A stretch of DNA of 22,641 nucleotides from RGIG4097 sp964599875 (GTDB taxonomy: Bacteria > Bacillota > Clostridia > Christensenellales > CAG-917). The DNA lies in assembly GCA_964599875.1 (NCBI GenBank), contig CAZRHE010000023.1, forward strand, positions 1-22,641. The letters run 5' to 3'. Position 1 is the first letter of the stretch, and the number at the start of each line of letters is the position of its first letter. Both the position numbers and the translations under genes were made by a program. Below the pieces are notes generated by a model. That model made no database searches, was not told where the DNA came from, and was given only the letters and a program-made list of their open reading frames with translations. Below are positions 11,685 through 19,444 of the stretch, in pieces.

Positions 11685-12998
11685 TTATTTCAAGAATCCT
11701 TTGTAGTGCTTCATCATTATTTGCGATTCGAGTTGCTTGTTGAATTCGAGTGCGACGGAAACGACGATGAGGAGTCCGGTTGCGGAGAACGCATTGCTTA
11801 TTCCGAGGTTGTAACCCGAATACGTACCGTTGAGCGCATTGAAGATGAACGTAGGAATCAATGCGAGCAAGGCAAGGAAGATTGCTCCGAACAGCGTGAT
11901 GCGGTTGGAAATCTTCTTCAAGAAATCGCTGGTGGGTTTACCCGCACGAATGCCGGGGATAAATCCGCCGTATTGTTGGATATTCTTCGCCACGTCTTCG
12001 GGGTTGAACTGAATCTGTGCATAGAAGTACGCAAAGAACAGAATGAAGATAACCATGAACACGTAGTAAGGCCAAGTACCCGAACCCATATGCTGTGCAT
12101 ACCATGCATACGCACTGCTTTCGGGCCAGAACAGCGCCATAATCATTTGAGGGAACATGAGGAGGGAAGATGCGAAGATGATGGGCATAACGCCGCTTCC
12201 GTTGATTCTGATGGGGATGTAGGTGGTTTGACCGCCGTACATCTTGTTACCCTTGACTTGTTTGCTGTACTGAACCGTGATTCTTCTTTCCGCCATGTCC
12301 ATAAATACTATGAACGCGAAGAGGAATACGACGATGACGATGAATCCGAGTATATTCCAAATGTAAGTCCATTCTTCGCCGACCATCTTGAGAGCGCTTG
12401 CCATCGAGGTGCCTGCGGTTGCGAGAATACCGACGAAAATGATGAGGGACGAACCGTTGCCCACACCGTATTCGGTGATTCTTTCGCTGAGCCACATAAC
12501 CATCGTGCTGCCCGCCATCAAAATGATGATGATGCCCGCCATGGTGAAGTAAGGATATTCCCAACCTGCCTCGAAGGAGAACACGGACGCGATTTCGGAT
12601 TTCCATCCGACCACGATGCCGATGCCTTGAATGGCTGCGAGCACAAGTGCGAAGTAGCGGGTGATTTGGGTGAGTTTTTTACGACCCTCGTCACCCTCTT
12701 TGGACATCTTCTCAAGCGCGGGAATTACGAGCGTGAGAAGTTGCATAATGATGAATGCGTTGATGAAAGGAAGTATGCCGAGCGAGAACAACGTTGCGTT
12801 TGCAAGAGAACCGCCGGTGATCATGGATAAGACGCCGAAGAAGTCGGACTTGCTTATCAAACTTTCGAGCGTACCCGCTTGAATACCGGGCACGGGAATG
12901 TAACAACCTATTCTGTAAACGAGGAGCATCGCGAGCGTAAGCCAGATTTTAACGCGAATTTCCTTCGTTTTGAACGCATTAACTATTGTTTCAAACAT
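11685..12998 (-). CDS. secY: Preprotein translocase subunit SecY
   Basis: The 437-aa protein has ten hydrophobic segments. It begins TKEIRVKIWLTLAMLLVYRIG and has IPVPGI and then TGGSLANATLFSLGILPFINA, a conserved second-helix region. It ends QIMMKHYKGFLK. SecY forms the protein-conducting channel in the membrane with SecE and SecG. The start overlaps the rplO stop as TAATG, with AGAGGTAA upstream. Normal length. Confidence 0.98.
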   Translation of the reverse strand: MFETIVNAFKTKEIRVKIWLTLAMLLVYRIGCYIPVPGIQAGTLESLISKSDFFGVLSMITGGSLANATLFSLGILPFINAFIIMQLLTLVIPALEKMSKEGDEGRKKLTQITRYFALVLAAIQGIGIVVGWKSEIASVFSFEAGWEYPYFTMAGIIIILMAGSTMVMWLSERITEYGVGNGSSLIIFVGILATAGTSMASALKMVGEEWTYIWNILGFIVIVVFLFAFIVFMDMAERRITVQYSKQVKGNKMYGGQTTYIPIRINGSGVMPIIFASSLLMFPQMIMALFWPESSAYAWYAQHMGSGTWPYYVFMVIFILFFAYFYAQIQFNPEDVAKNIQQYGGFIPGIRAGKPTSDFLKKISNRITLFGAIFLALLALIPTFIFNALNGTYSGYNLGISNAFSATGLLIVVSVALEFNKQLESQIMMKHYKGFLK

Positions 12999-13447
12999 TA
13001 TTCGATTACCTCTGCATTGCCACCCGCCGCTTGGATTTTTTCAACTGCGGACGCAGTGAATTTGTTGGCTTTGATGGTGAGTTTCTTTTCAAGAGTACCG
13101 TTGCCGAGAACCTTGAGTCCGTATGCTTCGACTTTCTTGATGATTCCGTTTGCGACGAGTTCGTCGATTCCCACGACCGCGCCGTCTTCGAAACGATTGA
13201 AGACGTCGACGTTCACGGTGTTGTAGACGTGGGCAAACCGTTTGTTGTTAAAGCCGAATTTCGGGATACGTCTGGTCATAGGCATTTGACCGCCTTCGAA
13301 ATTGGGACGCACGCCGCCGCCGCTTCTCGCCCATTGACCTTTATGTCCGCGAGTGGAAGTTTTGCCCGTGCCGGAACCTATTCCGCGACCGACTCTTTTA
13401 GTGGAGGTTTTTGCACCCTCTGCGGGTTTCAATTCTTGAATTTTCAT
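12998..13447 (-). CDS. rplO: 50S ribosomal protein L15
   Basis: The 149-aa protein has the signature VGRGIGSGTGKTSTRGHKGQ, then ARSGGGVRPNFEGGQMPMTRRIPKFGF. The globular C-terminal half is typical. L15 is a late-assembly protein that reaches deep into 23S rRNA. It follows rpmD by 9 nt, and its stop overlaps the secY start. Confidence 0.97.
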   Translation of the reverse strand: MKIQELKPAEGAKTSTKRVGRGIGSGTGKTSTRGHKGQWARSGGGVRPNFEGGQMPMTRRIPKFGFNNKRFAHVYNTVNVDVFNRFEDGAVVGIDELVANGIIKKVEAYGLKVLGNGTLEKKLTIKANKFTASAVEKIQAAGGNAEVIE

Positions 13448-13456
13448 AATTCCTCC

Positions 13457-13663
13457 TTAGATTTCCTCGACCTTTACGAGGTGAGCGATTTTCTTTATCA
13501 TGCCTCTGACGACGGGAGTGTCGTTGAAGGTGTTGGAGCTTCCGACTTTGTGAAGTCCGAGTGCTTCGCAATTCGCCTTTTGGTTCTTGAGGCAAGAAAT
13601 CGTGGATTTCACGAGAGTGACTTTGATTTGTTTGACTTCGGTGGTTTCAACTTTTTTAGCCAT
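13457..13663 (-). CDS. rpmD: 50S ribosomal protein L30
   Basis: This 68-aa protein has IKVTLVKSTISCLKNQKANCEALGL and the end VVRGMIKKIAHLVKVEE, both standard L30 features. The first ten residues (AKKVETTEV) are a little longer than in the usual 58-60-residue form. It lies between rpsE and rplO with an AGGAGG site. Confidence 0.95.
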   Translation of the reverse strand: MAKKVETTEVKQIKVTLVKSTISCLKNQKANCEALGLHKVGSSNTFNDTPVVRGMIKKIAHLVKVEEI

Positions 13664-13673
13664 AATATCCTCC

Positions 13674-14192
13674 TTAGCCTTCTACGTCGACGCCGCGAAG
13701 TTTTGCGATTTGTTCCGCGTTGCGGAGATTGCAAAGACCTTCGAGGGTTGCTTTCGCGCAGTTGATGGGGTTATTGGAGCCGAGGGATTTCGTTCTGATA
13801 TCCTTGACGCCTGCCGCTTCGAGGACTGCACGCACCGCACCGCCTGCGATAACGCCGGTACCGGTTTCAGCGGGGAGAAGAAGAACTTGTCCGCGACCGA
13901 ATTTGCCGGTAATTTGGTGAGGGATGGTGGTGTCTTTGAGGGACACGGTAACCATGCTACGTTTTGCGAGTTGAGTCGCTTTCTCGATTGCTTCGGGGAC
14001 TTCGGCTGCTTTGCCCATTCCGAGACCGACTTTGCCGTTGCCGTCGCCGACGACTACGAGTGCGCTGAAGCGCATGTTACGTCCGCCTTTAACGACCTTG
14101 GTAACGCGGTTGACCGCAATGAGTTTGCTGTTAAGACCGTCGTCTTCTCTATTGTTTCTGTCTTTTCTTCTATTATCGCGTTGTTCTGCCAT
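13674..14192 (-). CDS. rpsE: 30S ribosomal protein S5
   Basis: The 172-aa protein has the N-terminal RNA-binding part NRVTKVVKGGRNMRFSALVVVGDG and the C-terminal alpha/beta core with GRGQVLLLPAETGTGVIAGGAVRAVLEAAG. S5 lies by the mRNA entry path and affects decoding accuracy. An N-terminal charged tail of about 20 residues (EQRDNRRKDRNNRE) precedes the core. The gap to rplR is 13 nt. Confidence 0.97.
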   Translation of the reverse strand: MAEQRDNRRKDRNNREDDGLNSKLIAVNRVTKVVKGGRNMRFSALVVVGDGNGKVGLGMGKAAEVPEAIEKATQLAKRSMVTVSLKDTTIPHQITGKFGRGQVLLLPAETGTGVIAGGAVRAVLEAAGVKDIRTKSLGSNNPINCAKATLEGLCNLRNAEQIAKLRGVDVEG

Positions 14193-14205
14193 TATTCAGT
14201 CCTCC

Positions 14206-14577
14206 TTAGAAAACGAGACCGGCTTCTCTTGCGCCGTCTGCGAGTGCTTGCACTCTTCCGGTGTAGAGGTATCCGCCTCTGTCGTACACGACTTTGGTGA
14301 TGCCGAGTTTCATAGCCTTTTCCGCGACTGCCTTGCCGACGACTTTTGCCGCTTCGACCTTGGTGAGGGACGCGACTTGTGCCGCTATGTCTTTCTCAAC
14401 GGTGGACGCTGCGCAAAGAGTGTGTCCGACTTGGTCGTCGATGATTTGGGCGTAAATATGGTTGGTGCTGCGATACACGGAGAGACGAGGGCACTCTGCG
14501 GTGCCGGGTTTGATATTACGTCTGACTCTCTCGTGACGGATAATTCTATCCGCGTTCTTATCTTTCTTAACTATCAT
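14206..14577 (-). CDS. rplR: 50S ribosomal protein L18
   Basis: The 123-aa protein starts with a basic stretch (RIIRHERVRRNIKPGTAECPRLSVYRS) followed by IYAQIIDDQVGHTLCAAST and ends VVYDRGGYLYTGRVQALADGAREAGL. L18 binds 5S rRNA along with L5. Length is normal. It follows rplF by 10 nt. Confidence 0.97.
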   Translation of the reverse strand: MIVKKDKNADRIIRHERVRRNIKPGTAECPRLSVYRSTNHIYAQIIDDQVGHTLCAASTVEKDIAAQVASLTKVEAAKVVGKAVAEKAMKLGITKVVYDRGGYLYTGRVQALADGAREAGLVF

Positions 14578-14587
14578 ATTTCACCTC

Positions 14588-15127
14588 TTATTTACCGGCA
14601 GTCTTGCCTTCCTTGCGGATAACGACTTCGTCTTTATAATGGAAGCCATAGCCGTGATAAGGTTCGACGGGTTTGATTGCCTTGATGGACGCTGCGGTTT
14701 GACCGACCTTTTGACGGTCGATGCCTTTCACTACGATTTCGAGGGGTGCCGCCATCACGAAGGTTACGCCTTCGGGAGCGGTGAACTCGACGGGGTGAGA
14801 GAAACCGATGTTCATCGTGAGTTTGTTATCGGTTGCGGTCACTTTGTAACCGACGCCGGATACGACGAGGGTTTTTTCAAAGCCTTTGGTCACGCCAGTC
14901 ACCATGTTGTTGATGAGAGCGCGGTAAAGACCGTGAAGTGCGCGATGGTCTTTGTCATCACTGTGTCTTTCGACGAGGATGTGACCGTCTTTCGCGGAGA
15001 CCGTAATGCTGGAATCGACTTTTTGAGAAAGCGTGCCAAGGGGTCCTTTGACGGTGACCACGTTGTCGACGTTTTCAAAAGTGACGCCTTCGGGGATTTC
15101 AATGGGGGCTCTTCCGATACGAGACAT
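14588..15127 (-). CDS. rplF: 50S ribosomal protein L6
   Basis: The 179-aa protein starts MSRIGRAPIEIPEGV, includes VKGPLGTLSQ, has two related alpha/beta halves, and ends PYHGYGFHYKDEVVIRKEGK. I chose the ATG at 15127, preceded by AGGAGGTAGTAAT. An upstream in-frame ATG at 15145 would start before the ribosome binding site and add six unlikely residues. L6 sits near the factor-binding site and the sarcin-ricin loop. Confidence 0.97.
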   Translation of the reverse strand: MSRIGRAPIEIPEGVTFENVDNVVTVKGPLGTLSQKVDSSITVSAKDGHILVERHSDDKDHRALHGLYRALINNMVTGVTKGFEKTLVVSGVGYKVTATDNKLTMNIGFSHPVEFTAPEGVTFVMAAPLEIVVKGIDRQKVGQTAASIKAIKPVEPYHGYGFHYKDEVVIRKEGKTAGK

Positions 15128-15138
15128 ATTACTACCTC

Positions 15139-15534
15139 CTACCAAACGTAAGCGAGCACTTCGCCGCCCACTTTTTGTTCCCTTGCTTCCTTGTCGGTCA
15201 AAATACCCTTGTTCGTGGAGAGGATTGCGATACCCATTCCGTTGAGAACTTTGGGGAGATTGTCGACGCTTGCGTAAACGCGGAGGCCGGGGGTGGAAAC
15301 TCTCTTGAGGCCGGTGATGACTTTAAGTCCCTTGATGGGGGAATACTTCAAAGTGATCACGATATCGTTTTGGACTTCGTTTTCGACGATTTCATAACTC
15401 TTAACGTAGCCTTCTTTGACGAGTATTTCTGCGATTGCCACCTTCATTTTGCTTGCCGGAACGGTAACCGTTTCGTGTTTGGCGGTCAATGCGTTTCTGA
15501 TTCTTGTAAGCATATCTGCAATAGGATCTGTCAT
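15139..15534 (-). CDS. rpsH: 30S ribosomal protein S8
   Basis: This 131-aa protein opens TDPIADMLTRIRNALTAKHETVTVPASKMKVAIAEILVKEGYV and ends with the family core LPKVLNGMGIAILSTNKGILTDKEAREQKVGGEVLAYVW. S8 binds helix 21 of 16S rRNA and in E. coli represses the spc operon near rplE. No special structure is seen near rplE here. AGGAGG precedes the ATG. Confidence 0.97.
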   Translation of the reverse strand: MTDPIADMLTRIRNALTAKHETVTVPASKMKVAIAEILVKEGYVKSYEIVENEVQNDIVITLKYSPIKGLKVITGLKRVSTPGLRVYASVDNLPKVLNGMGIAILSTNKGILTDKEAREQKVGGEVLAYVW

Positions 15535-15547
15535 TATTACTGCCTCC

Positions 15548-15733
15548 TTACCAACTTGCTTTCTTTACGCCGGGAATTTGACCTTTGTAGGCAAGTTCAC
15601 GGAAGCAAACTCTGCAAATGCCGTATTTTCTGAGAACCGCGTGGGGACGTCCGCATATTTTGCAACGGGTATATTCTCTGGTCGAGAACTTCGCGGGTCT
15701 GGATTGTCTGATTTTTTGTGAAGTTTTAGCCAT
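15548..15733 (-). CDS. rpsZ: 30S ribosomal protein S14, zinc-binding type Z
   Basis: This 61-aa protein carries the four zinc cysteines C24, C27, C40 and C43 (CKICGRPHAVLRKYGICRVC) and the usual end AYKGQIPGVKKASW. The short C+ form is typical of Gram-positive bacteria. The AGGAG site overlaps the end of the 14-nt gap after rplE. No zinc-independent paralogue is in the window. Confidence 0.97.
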   Translation of the reverse strand: MAKTSQKIRQSRPAKFSTREYTRCKICGRPHAVLRKYGICRVCFRELAYKGQIPGVKKASW

Positions 15734-15747
15734 AAAAACTTATCCTC

Positions 15748-16344
15748 CTATTTCGCAAAGGGCATGCCCATAAGTCTAAGAAGTTCGCGCGCTTCTTCAT
15801 CGGTTTTTGCGGTGGTGACGATACAGATATCGAAACCGCGCACTTTCTCGATTTGGTCGTACGAAATTTCAGGGAATATGAGTTGTTCTTTGACGCCCAG
15901 CGCGTAATTTCCTCTGCCGTCGAAAGACTTGGAGGACACTCCGCGGAAGTCACGCACTCTGGGGAGAGCGATGGATACGAACTTGTCGAGGAAGTCGTAC
16001 ATTCTCTCGTTGCGGAGAGTGACCTTCGCGCCAACGTTCATTCCTTCTCTCACTTTGAAGTTTGCGACACTCTTCTTCGCTTTGGTGATAACGGGTTTTT
16101 GTCCCGCGATTTGAGTGAGTTCCGCAACTGCGATTTGGAGAGATTTGCTGTTGTCTTTGCAATCGCCGAGACCCATGTTGAGGACTATTTTCTCAAGACG
16201 GGGAACTTCGTTGATGTTTTTGTAACCAAAACGTTTGACGAGAGCGGGAACGACTTCTTCTTTGTACATCGTTCTCATTCTGTATCTTTCGGCACCGTTA
16301 TCGGTTGCAGTTGCCTTAGCAACCTGATTCTTCTTGTCTGCCAC
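15748..16344 (-). CDS. rplE: 50S ribosomal protein L5 (GTG start)
   Basis: The core has GQKPVITKAKKSVANFKVREGM, then GAKVTLRNERMYDFLDKFVSIALPRVRDF and GNYALGVKEQLIFPEI. L5 binds 5S rRNA and the P-site tRNA. The chosen start is GTG with GGAGGTAT 5-12 nt upstream, giving 198 aa. That is about 18 residues more than usual because of the charged N-terminal tail ADKKNQVAKATATDNGAERY. A later start at MRTMYKEEV would match the common length, but I see no ribosome binding site there. Confidence 0.94.
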   Translation of the reverse strand: MADKKNQVAKATATDNGAERYRMRTMYKEEVVPALVKRFGYKNINEVPRLEKIVLNMGLGDCKDNSKSLQIAVAELTQIAGQKPVITKAKKSVANFKVREGMNVGAKVTLRNERMYDFLDKFVSIALPRVRDFRGVSSKSFDGRGNYALGVKEQLIFPEISYDQIEKVRGFDICIVTTAKTDEEARELLRLMGMPFAK

Positions 16345-16361
16345 AGTTTATACCTCCGAGG

Positions 16362-16769
16362 TTAGTCTTTCTTTTCGGCTTTTTTTGCCTTTGCCTTGGA
16401 AGCCTTCTTTGCCGCTTTTTTGGCGGAAGACTTCTTCTCGTCGAGGGACGCACCGCACTTTGCGCAGACGCGGACGGACTTCATTTCGCCCTTTGCGTTT
16501 GCTTCTTCGGTGTGACGGACGCGGACGACTTCACCGCAAGCGGGGCAAATGTGCATGACGTTGGATGCATCGATTGCGCCTTCTTGTTTGAGGATACCGC
16601 CCTTGTCTTGTGCGTTTCTCGGTTTTTTGCTCTTGGAAACGATATTGATGCCTTCAACGTACACTCTGTTTTCTTCGGGGAGAACTTTGAGGACTTTGCC
16701 TGCTTTGCCTTTATCTTTTCCTGCGATGACCATTACGTTGTCACCGGTTTTAACGTTCATTTTTGCCAT
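16362..16769 (-). CDS. rplX: 50S ribosomal protein L24 with zinc ribbon and Lys/Ala-rich tail
   Basis: This 135-aa protein has the KOW motif region TGDNVMVIAGKDKGKAGKVLKVLPEENRVYVEG, a middle segment GGILKQEGAIDASNVM and a four-cysteine zinc ribbon (C75, C78, C102, C105). Residues 112-135 are a low-complexity tail of Lys, Ala, Ser and Glu. The usual length is about 102-110, so the tail is additional. L24 is an early assembly protein near the tunnel exit. AGGTT precedes the ATG. Confidence 0.96.
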   Translation of the reverse strand: MAKMNVKTGDNVMVIAGKDKGKAGKVLKVLPEENRVYVEGINIVSKSKKPRNAQDKGGILKQEGAIDASNVMHICPACGEVVRVRHTEEANAKGEMKSVRVCAKCGASLDEKKSSAKKAAKKASKAKAKKAEKKD

Positions 16770-16780
16770 TGTGAACCTCC

Positions 16781-17149
16781 TTACAGCACTTCGGGTGCAA
16801 GAGAGATTATCTTCATGTAGTCTTTGTCACGAAGTTCTCTCGCGATGGGCCCAAAGATACGAGTGCCTTGGGGTTGTTTTTGGTTGTCGATTATGACGGC
16901 TGCGTTGTCGTCGAACTTAATCGAACTTCCGTCTTGACGTTGGATTCCGAAGCTCGTGCGGACGATGACCGCCTTGACTACGTCGCCCTTCTTGACCTTG
17001 CCGCCGGGGATTGCGGATTTCACGGACGCGACGATGACGTCGCCGATGTTACCGCTTCTGCGGAAGGAACCGCCAAGAACTCTGATACACATTATTTCTT
17101 TTGCGCCGCTGTTGTCTGCGACTTTAAGTCTGGATTGTGGTTGTATCAT
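16781..17149 (-). CDS. rplN: 50S ribosomal protein L14
   Basis: This 122-aa protein opens MIQPQSRLKVADNSGAKEIMCIRVLGG. It continues with VIVASVKSAIPGGKVKKGDVVKAVIVRT and ends FGPIARELRDKDYMKIISLAPEVL, all diagnostic. L14 forms an intersubunit bridge and is the docking site of the silencing factor RsfS. AAGGAG lies 8 nt upstream of the ATG. Confidence 0.98.
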   Translation of the reverse strand: MIQPQSRLKVADNSGAKEIMCIRVLGGSFRRSGNIGDVIVASVKSAIPGGKVKKGDVVKAVIVRTSFGIQRQDGSSIKFDDNAAVIIDNQKQPQGTRIFGPIARELRDKDYMKIISLAPEVL

Positions 17150-17162
17150 AGTGTTGTTCTCC

Positions 17163-17420
17163 TTATTTCGCCTTTTCGATTATCTCGACAAGACGCCAGC
17201 ACTTATCCTTAGAGAGAGGACGAGTTTCTGCAACACGCACTTTGTCGCCGATACCACATTCGTTCTTTTCGTCGTGTGCTTTCAGCTTTTTGGTGCGGCT
17301 AACGATTTTCTTATAGAGAGGGTGTTTTACGCGTTCGGTGATTGCAACGACGATGGTTTTGTCCATCTTATCGCTCACGACGATGCCTACTCTTTCTTTT
17401 CTGAGATTTCTTTCTTCCAT
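17163..17420 (-). CDS. rpsQ: 30S ribosomal protein S17
   Basis: This 85-aa OB-fold protein has ERNLRKERVGIVVSDKMDKTIVV, then RVKHPLYKKIVSRTKKLKAHDE and GDKVRVAETRPLSKDKCWRLVEI. It is a primary 16S rRNA-binding protein that also supports decoding accuracy. It is 14 nt after rpmC with GGAGG before the ATG. Confidence 0.97.
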   Translation of the reverse strand: MEERNLRKERVGIVVSDKMDKTIVVAITERVKHPLYKKIVSRTKKLKAHDEKNECGIGDKVRVAETRPLSKDKCWRLVEIIEKAK

Positions 17421-17434
17421 ATTATCCTCCGCTA

Positions 17435-17650
17435 TCAGTTGTTCGCGTCAGCGTTTTGCTTTGCGATTTCTCTTTGACGAATGACCGTCTTGATGCGGGC
17501 AATATCCTTTCTGGTCTCAACGAGGACCATGGGGTTCGTCAACTGATTGGTGGCGTTTTTGAAACGAAGGAAAAACAGTTCGGACTTGAGTTCGTTGAGT
17601 TTGTTTTGCAATTCCTTATCTGTCATTTCATGTACTTGTTTCGCTTTCAT
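17435..17650 (-). CDS. rpmC: 50S ribosomal protein L29
   Basis: This 71-aa helical protein has the usual pattern VHEMTDKELQNKLNELKSELFFLRF and NPMVLVETRKDIARIKTVIRQRE. L29 sits beside L23 at the tunnel exit, where nascent-chain factors dock. Its ATG overlaps the rplP stop as ATGA, so translation is probably coupled. Confidence 0.97.
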   Translation of the reverse strand: MKAKQVHEMTDKELQNKLNELKSELFFLRFKNATNQLTNPMVLVETRKDIARIKTVIRQREIAKQNADANN

Positions 17651-18078
17651 TCTTCACCGCCTTCGGCCATGTCCGCTTTTGCCATAAACTTACACTTGAC
17701 GGGAAGTTTGTGGGCTGCAAGACGAAGAGCCTCTTTTGCTATTGATTCGTCCACGCCTGCGATTTCAAACATCACACGGCCGGGCTTGACTACTGCTACC
17801 CAATATTCGGGAGAACCTTTACCACTACCCATACGGGTTTCGGCGGGTTTCTTCGTTACGGGTTTGTGGGGGAAGATGTCCACCCATACTTGTCCGCCAC
17901 GACGGATATATCTGGTCATAGCGACACGAGCAGCTTCTATTTGGTTCGAGGTAATCCAACCGGGTTCGGTTGCAACAAGACCGTATTCGCCGTATGCGAT
18001 GACGTTACCCTTGTTTGCTTTACCTTTCATTCTGCCACGGAATTGACGGCGTCTTTTGACGCGTTTAGGCATCAACAT
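17647..18078 (-). CDS. rplP: 50S ribosomal protein L16
   Basis: The 143-aa protein begins MLMPKRVKRRRQFRGRMKG, matching known L16 starts. It contains ITSNQIEAARVAMTRYIRRGGQVW and RMGSGKGSPEYWVAVVKPGRVMFE. L16 helps position tRNA in the A site. The start overlaps the rpsC stop as TAATG, with AAGGAGGAG upstream. Both overlaps suggest coupled translation of rpsC, rplP and rpmC. Confidence 0.98.
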   Translation of the reverse strand: MLMPKRVKRRRQFRGRMKGKANKGNVIAYGEYGLVATEPGWITSNQIEAARVAMTRYIRRGGQVWVDIFPHKPVTKKPAETRMGSGKGSPEYWVAVVKPGRVMFEIAGVDESIAKEALRLAAHKLPVKCKFMAKADMAEGGEE

Positions 18079-18740
18079 TATTTATCTCCTCCTTCCAAAG
18101 GATTTTTGCCAAGGACTTCGCCCTTGTAGATCCAGCACTTCACGCCGATTGCGCCGAAGGTGGTGTTTGCGGTTGCAGTACCGTAATCGATGTCCGCACG
18201 GAGAGTTTGAAGAGGAATGGAACCTTCGTGATAGGATTCGCTTCTGGCGATTTCCGCGCCGTCAAGACGTCCGCTGACTTTGGTTTTGATTCCCTTCGCG
18301 CCCGCTTTCATTGCTCTGGACATTGCTTGCTTCATGCTTCTGCGGAAGGATGCTCTCGCTTCGAGTTGTTTTGCAATCGCTTCTGCGACGAGTTGTGCGT
18401 CTGCATCGGGATGTTTGACTTCCATAATGTTTACGCTGACTTTCTTGTCGCCTTTGACGATGGCTTTGACTTCTTCGGTGAGTGCCGCCGCGCCTGCTCC
18501 GTCTTTACCGATGAGGACTGCGGGACGTGCGGTGTATACGGATACGACCACTTTGTCCGCCGCTCTTTCGATATTGATTTTGGAGATTGCGGTTTCGTAA
18601 TATTTCTTTTTGATGAACTTACGGATGTTGTTGTCCTCTACGAGGTTGTCCGCAAAGTTTTTCTTATCTGCATACCAAGTGGCTTCCCAGGGTCTGATAA
18701 CGCCGGTGCGAAGTCCGTTCGGATTAACTTTTTGTCCCAT
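18078..18740 (-). CDS. rpsC: 30S ribosomal protein S3
   Basis: The 220-aa protein starts GQKVNPNGLRTGVIRPWEATWYADKKNFADNL. Its KH domain has the GxxG loop in VLIGKDGAGAAAL, and its C-terminal half carries FRRSMKQAMSRAMKAGAKGIKTKVSGRLDGAEIARSE. S3 is at the mRNA entrance and has helicase activity with S4 and S5. Length is normal, with no long C-terminal tail. Confidence 0.97.
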   Translation of the reverse strand: MGQKVNPNGLRTGVIRPWEATWYADKKNFADNLVEDNNIRKFIKKKYYETAISKINIERAADKVVVSVYTARPAVLIGKDGAGAAALTEEVKAIVKGDKKVSVNIMEVKHPDADAQLVAEAIAKQLEARASFRRSMKQAMSRAMKAGAKGIKTKVSGRLDGAEIARSESYHEGSIPLQTLRADIDYGTATANTTFGAIGVKCWIYKGEVLGKNPLEGGDK

Positions 18741-18752
18741 TTTAGCCTCCTA

Positions 18753-19142
18753 TTATGCTTGTTTGCTGTCGAGAATGACAGTGATGTGACTCGTTCTCTT
18801 GTTGATGCGGTATGCTCTGCCTTGTGCTCTGGGCATAATGCGTTTGAGGGTGGGACCTTCATTCGCATAGCATTCTGCGACGTACAAGTCGTTTCTGGAA
18901 AGATTTTGGTTGTTTTCCGCGTTTGCCGCCGCGCTGTTTACGAGTTTGTAGAGAACTTCGCTTGCCGCTTTGGGAGTGTTTTCCAAAATCGCGATTGCTT
19001 CGTTTACGGGTTTGCCCTTGATTACGTCGAGTACGATACGGACTTTGAAGGGAGAAATTCTGACGAACTTCGCGGTCGCTCTGGGTCTGGTATCAGCATT
19101 GGCTTGACGCGCAAGTGCTTTTTGTTTAGAACGTGTTGCCAT
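18753..19142 (-). CDS. rplV: 50S ribosomal protein L22
   Basis: The 129-aa protein has RATAKFVRISPFKVRIVLDVIKG and then AAANAENNQNLSRNDLYVAECYANEGPTLKRIMPRAQGRAYRINKRTSHITV. The loop with PRAQGRAYRI lines the exit tunnel, the site of macrolide-resistance changes in other species. An N-terminal tail of about 17 residues (ATRSKQKALARQANADT) is longer than usual. The gap to rpsS is 8 nt. Confidence 0.97.
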   Translation of the reverse strand: MATRSKQKALARQANADTRPRATAKFVRISPFKVRIVLDVIKGKPVNEAIAILENTPKAASEVLYKLVNSAAANAENNQNLSRNDLYVAECYANEGPTLKRIMPRAQGRAYRINKRTSHITVILDSKQA

Positions 19143-19150
19143 ATTTCCTC

Positions 19151-19429
19151 CTATTTCTTACCTGTGACTTTGTCGCCGGCGTGGCCTCTGAACGTACGGG
19201 TGGGTGCGAACTCGCCGAGTTTGCAACCGACCATATCTTCGGTGATATAAACGGCAACGTGTACTTTTCCGTTATGGACTGCGATGGTGTGGCCGACCAT
19301 TTCGGGGAATATCGTGGACGAGCGGGACCAAGTTTTGATGGTGTGCTTGTCGCCCGACGCGTTCATTTCGTTGATTCTTTTCATAAGTCTTTCTTCTACG
19401 AAAGGACCTTTCTTGACGCTTCTACTCAT
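19151..19429 (-). CDS. rpsS: 30S ribosomal protein S19
   Basis: The 92-aa protein has SRSVKKGPFVEERLMKRINEMN, then IKTWSRSSTIFPEMVGHTIAVHNGK and ends GEFAPTRTFRGHAGDK. S19 pairs with S13 in the 30S head. AGGAGGCCG precedes the ATG. Confidence 0.98.
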   Translation of the reverse strand: MSRSVKKGPFVEERLMKRINEMNASGDKHTIKTWSRSSTIFPEMVGHTIAVHNGKVHVAVYITEDMVGCKLGEFAPTRTFRGHAGDKVTGKK

Positions 19430-19444
19430 TATTTCGGCCTCCTA

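Noticed and set aside
10887..12830. Long plus-strand ORF opposite map, adk and secY
   Set aside because: It is the antisense of well-identified genes, a result of codon bias, with no ribosome binding site and no recognisable domain.
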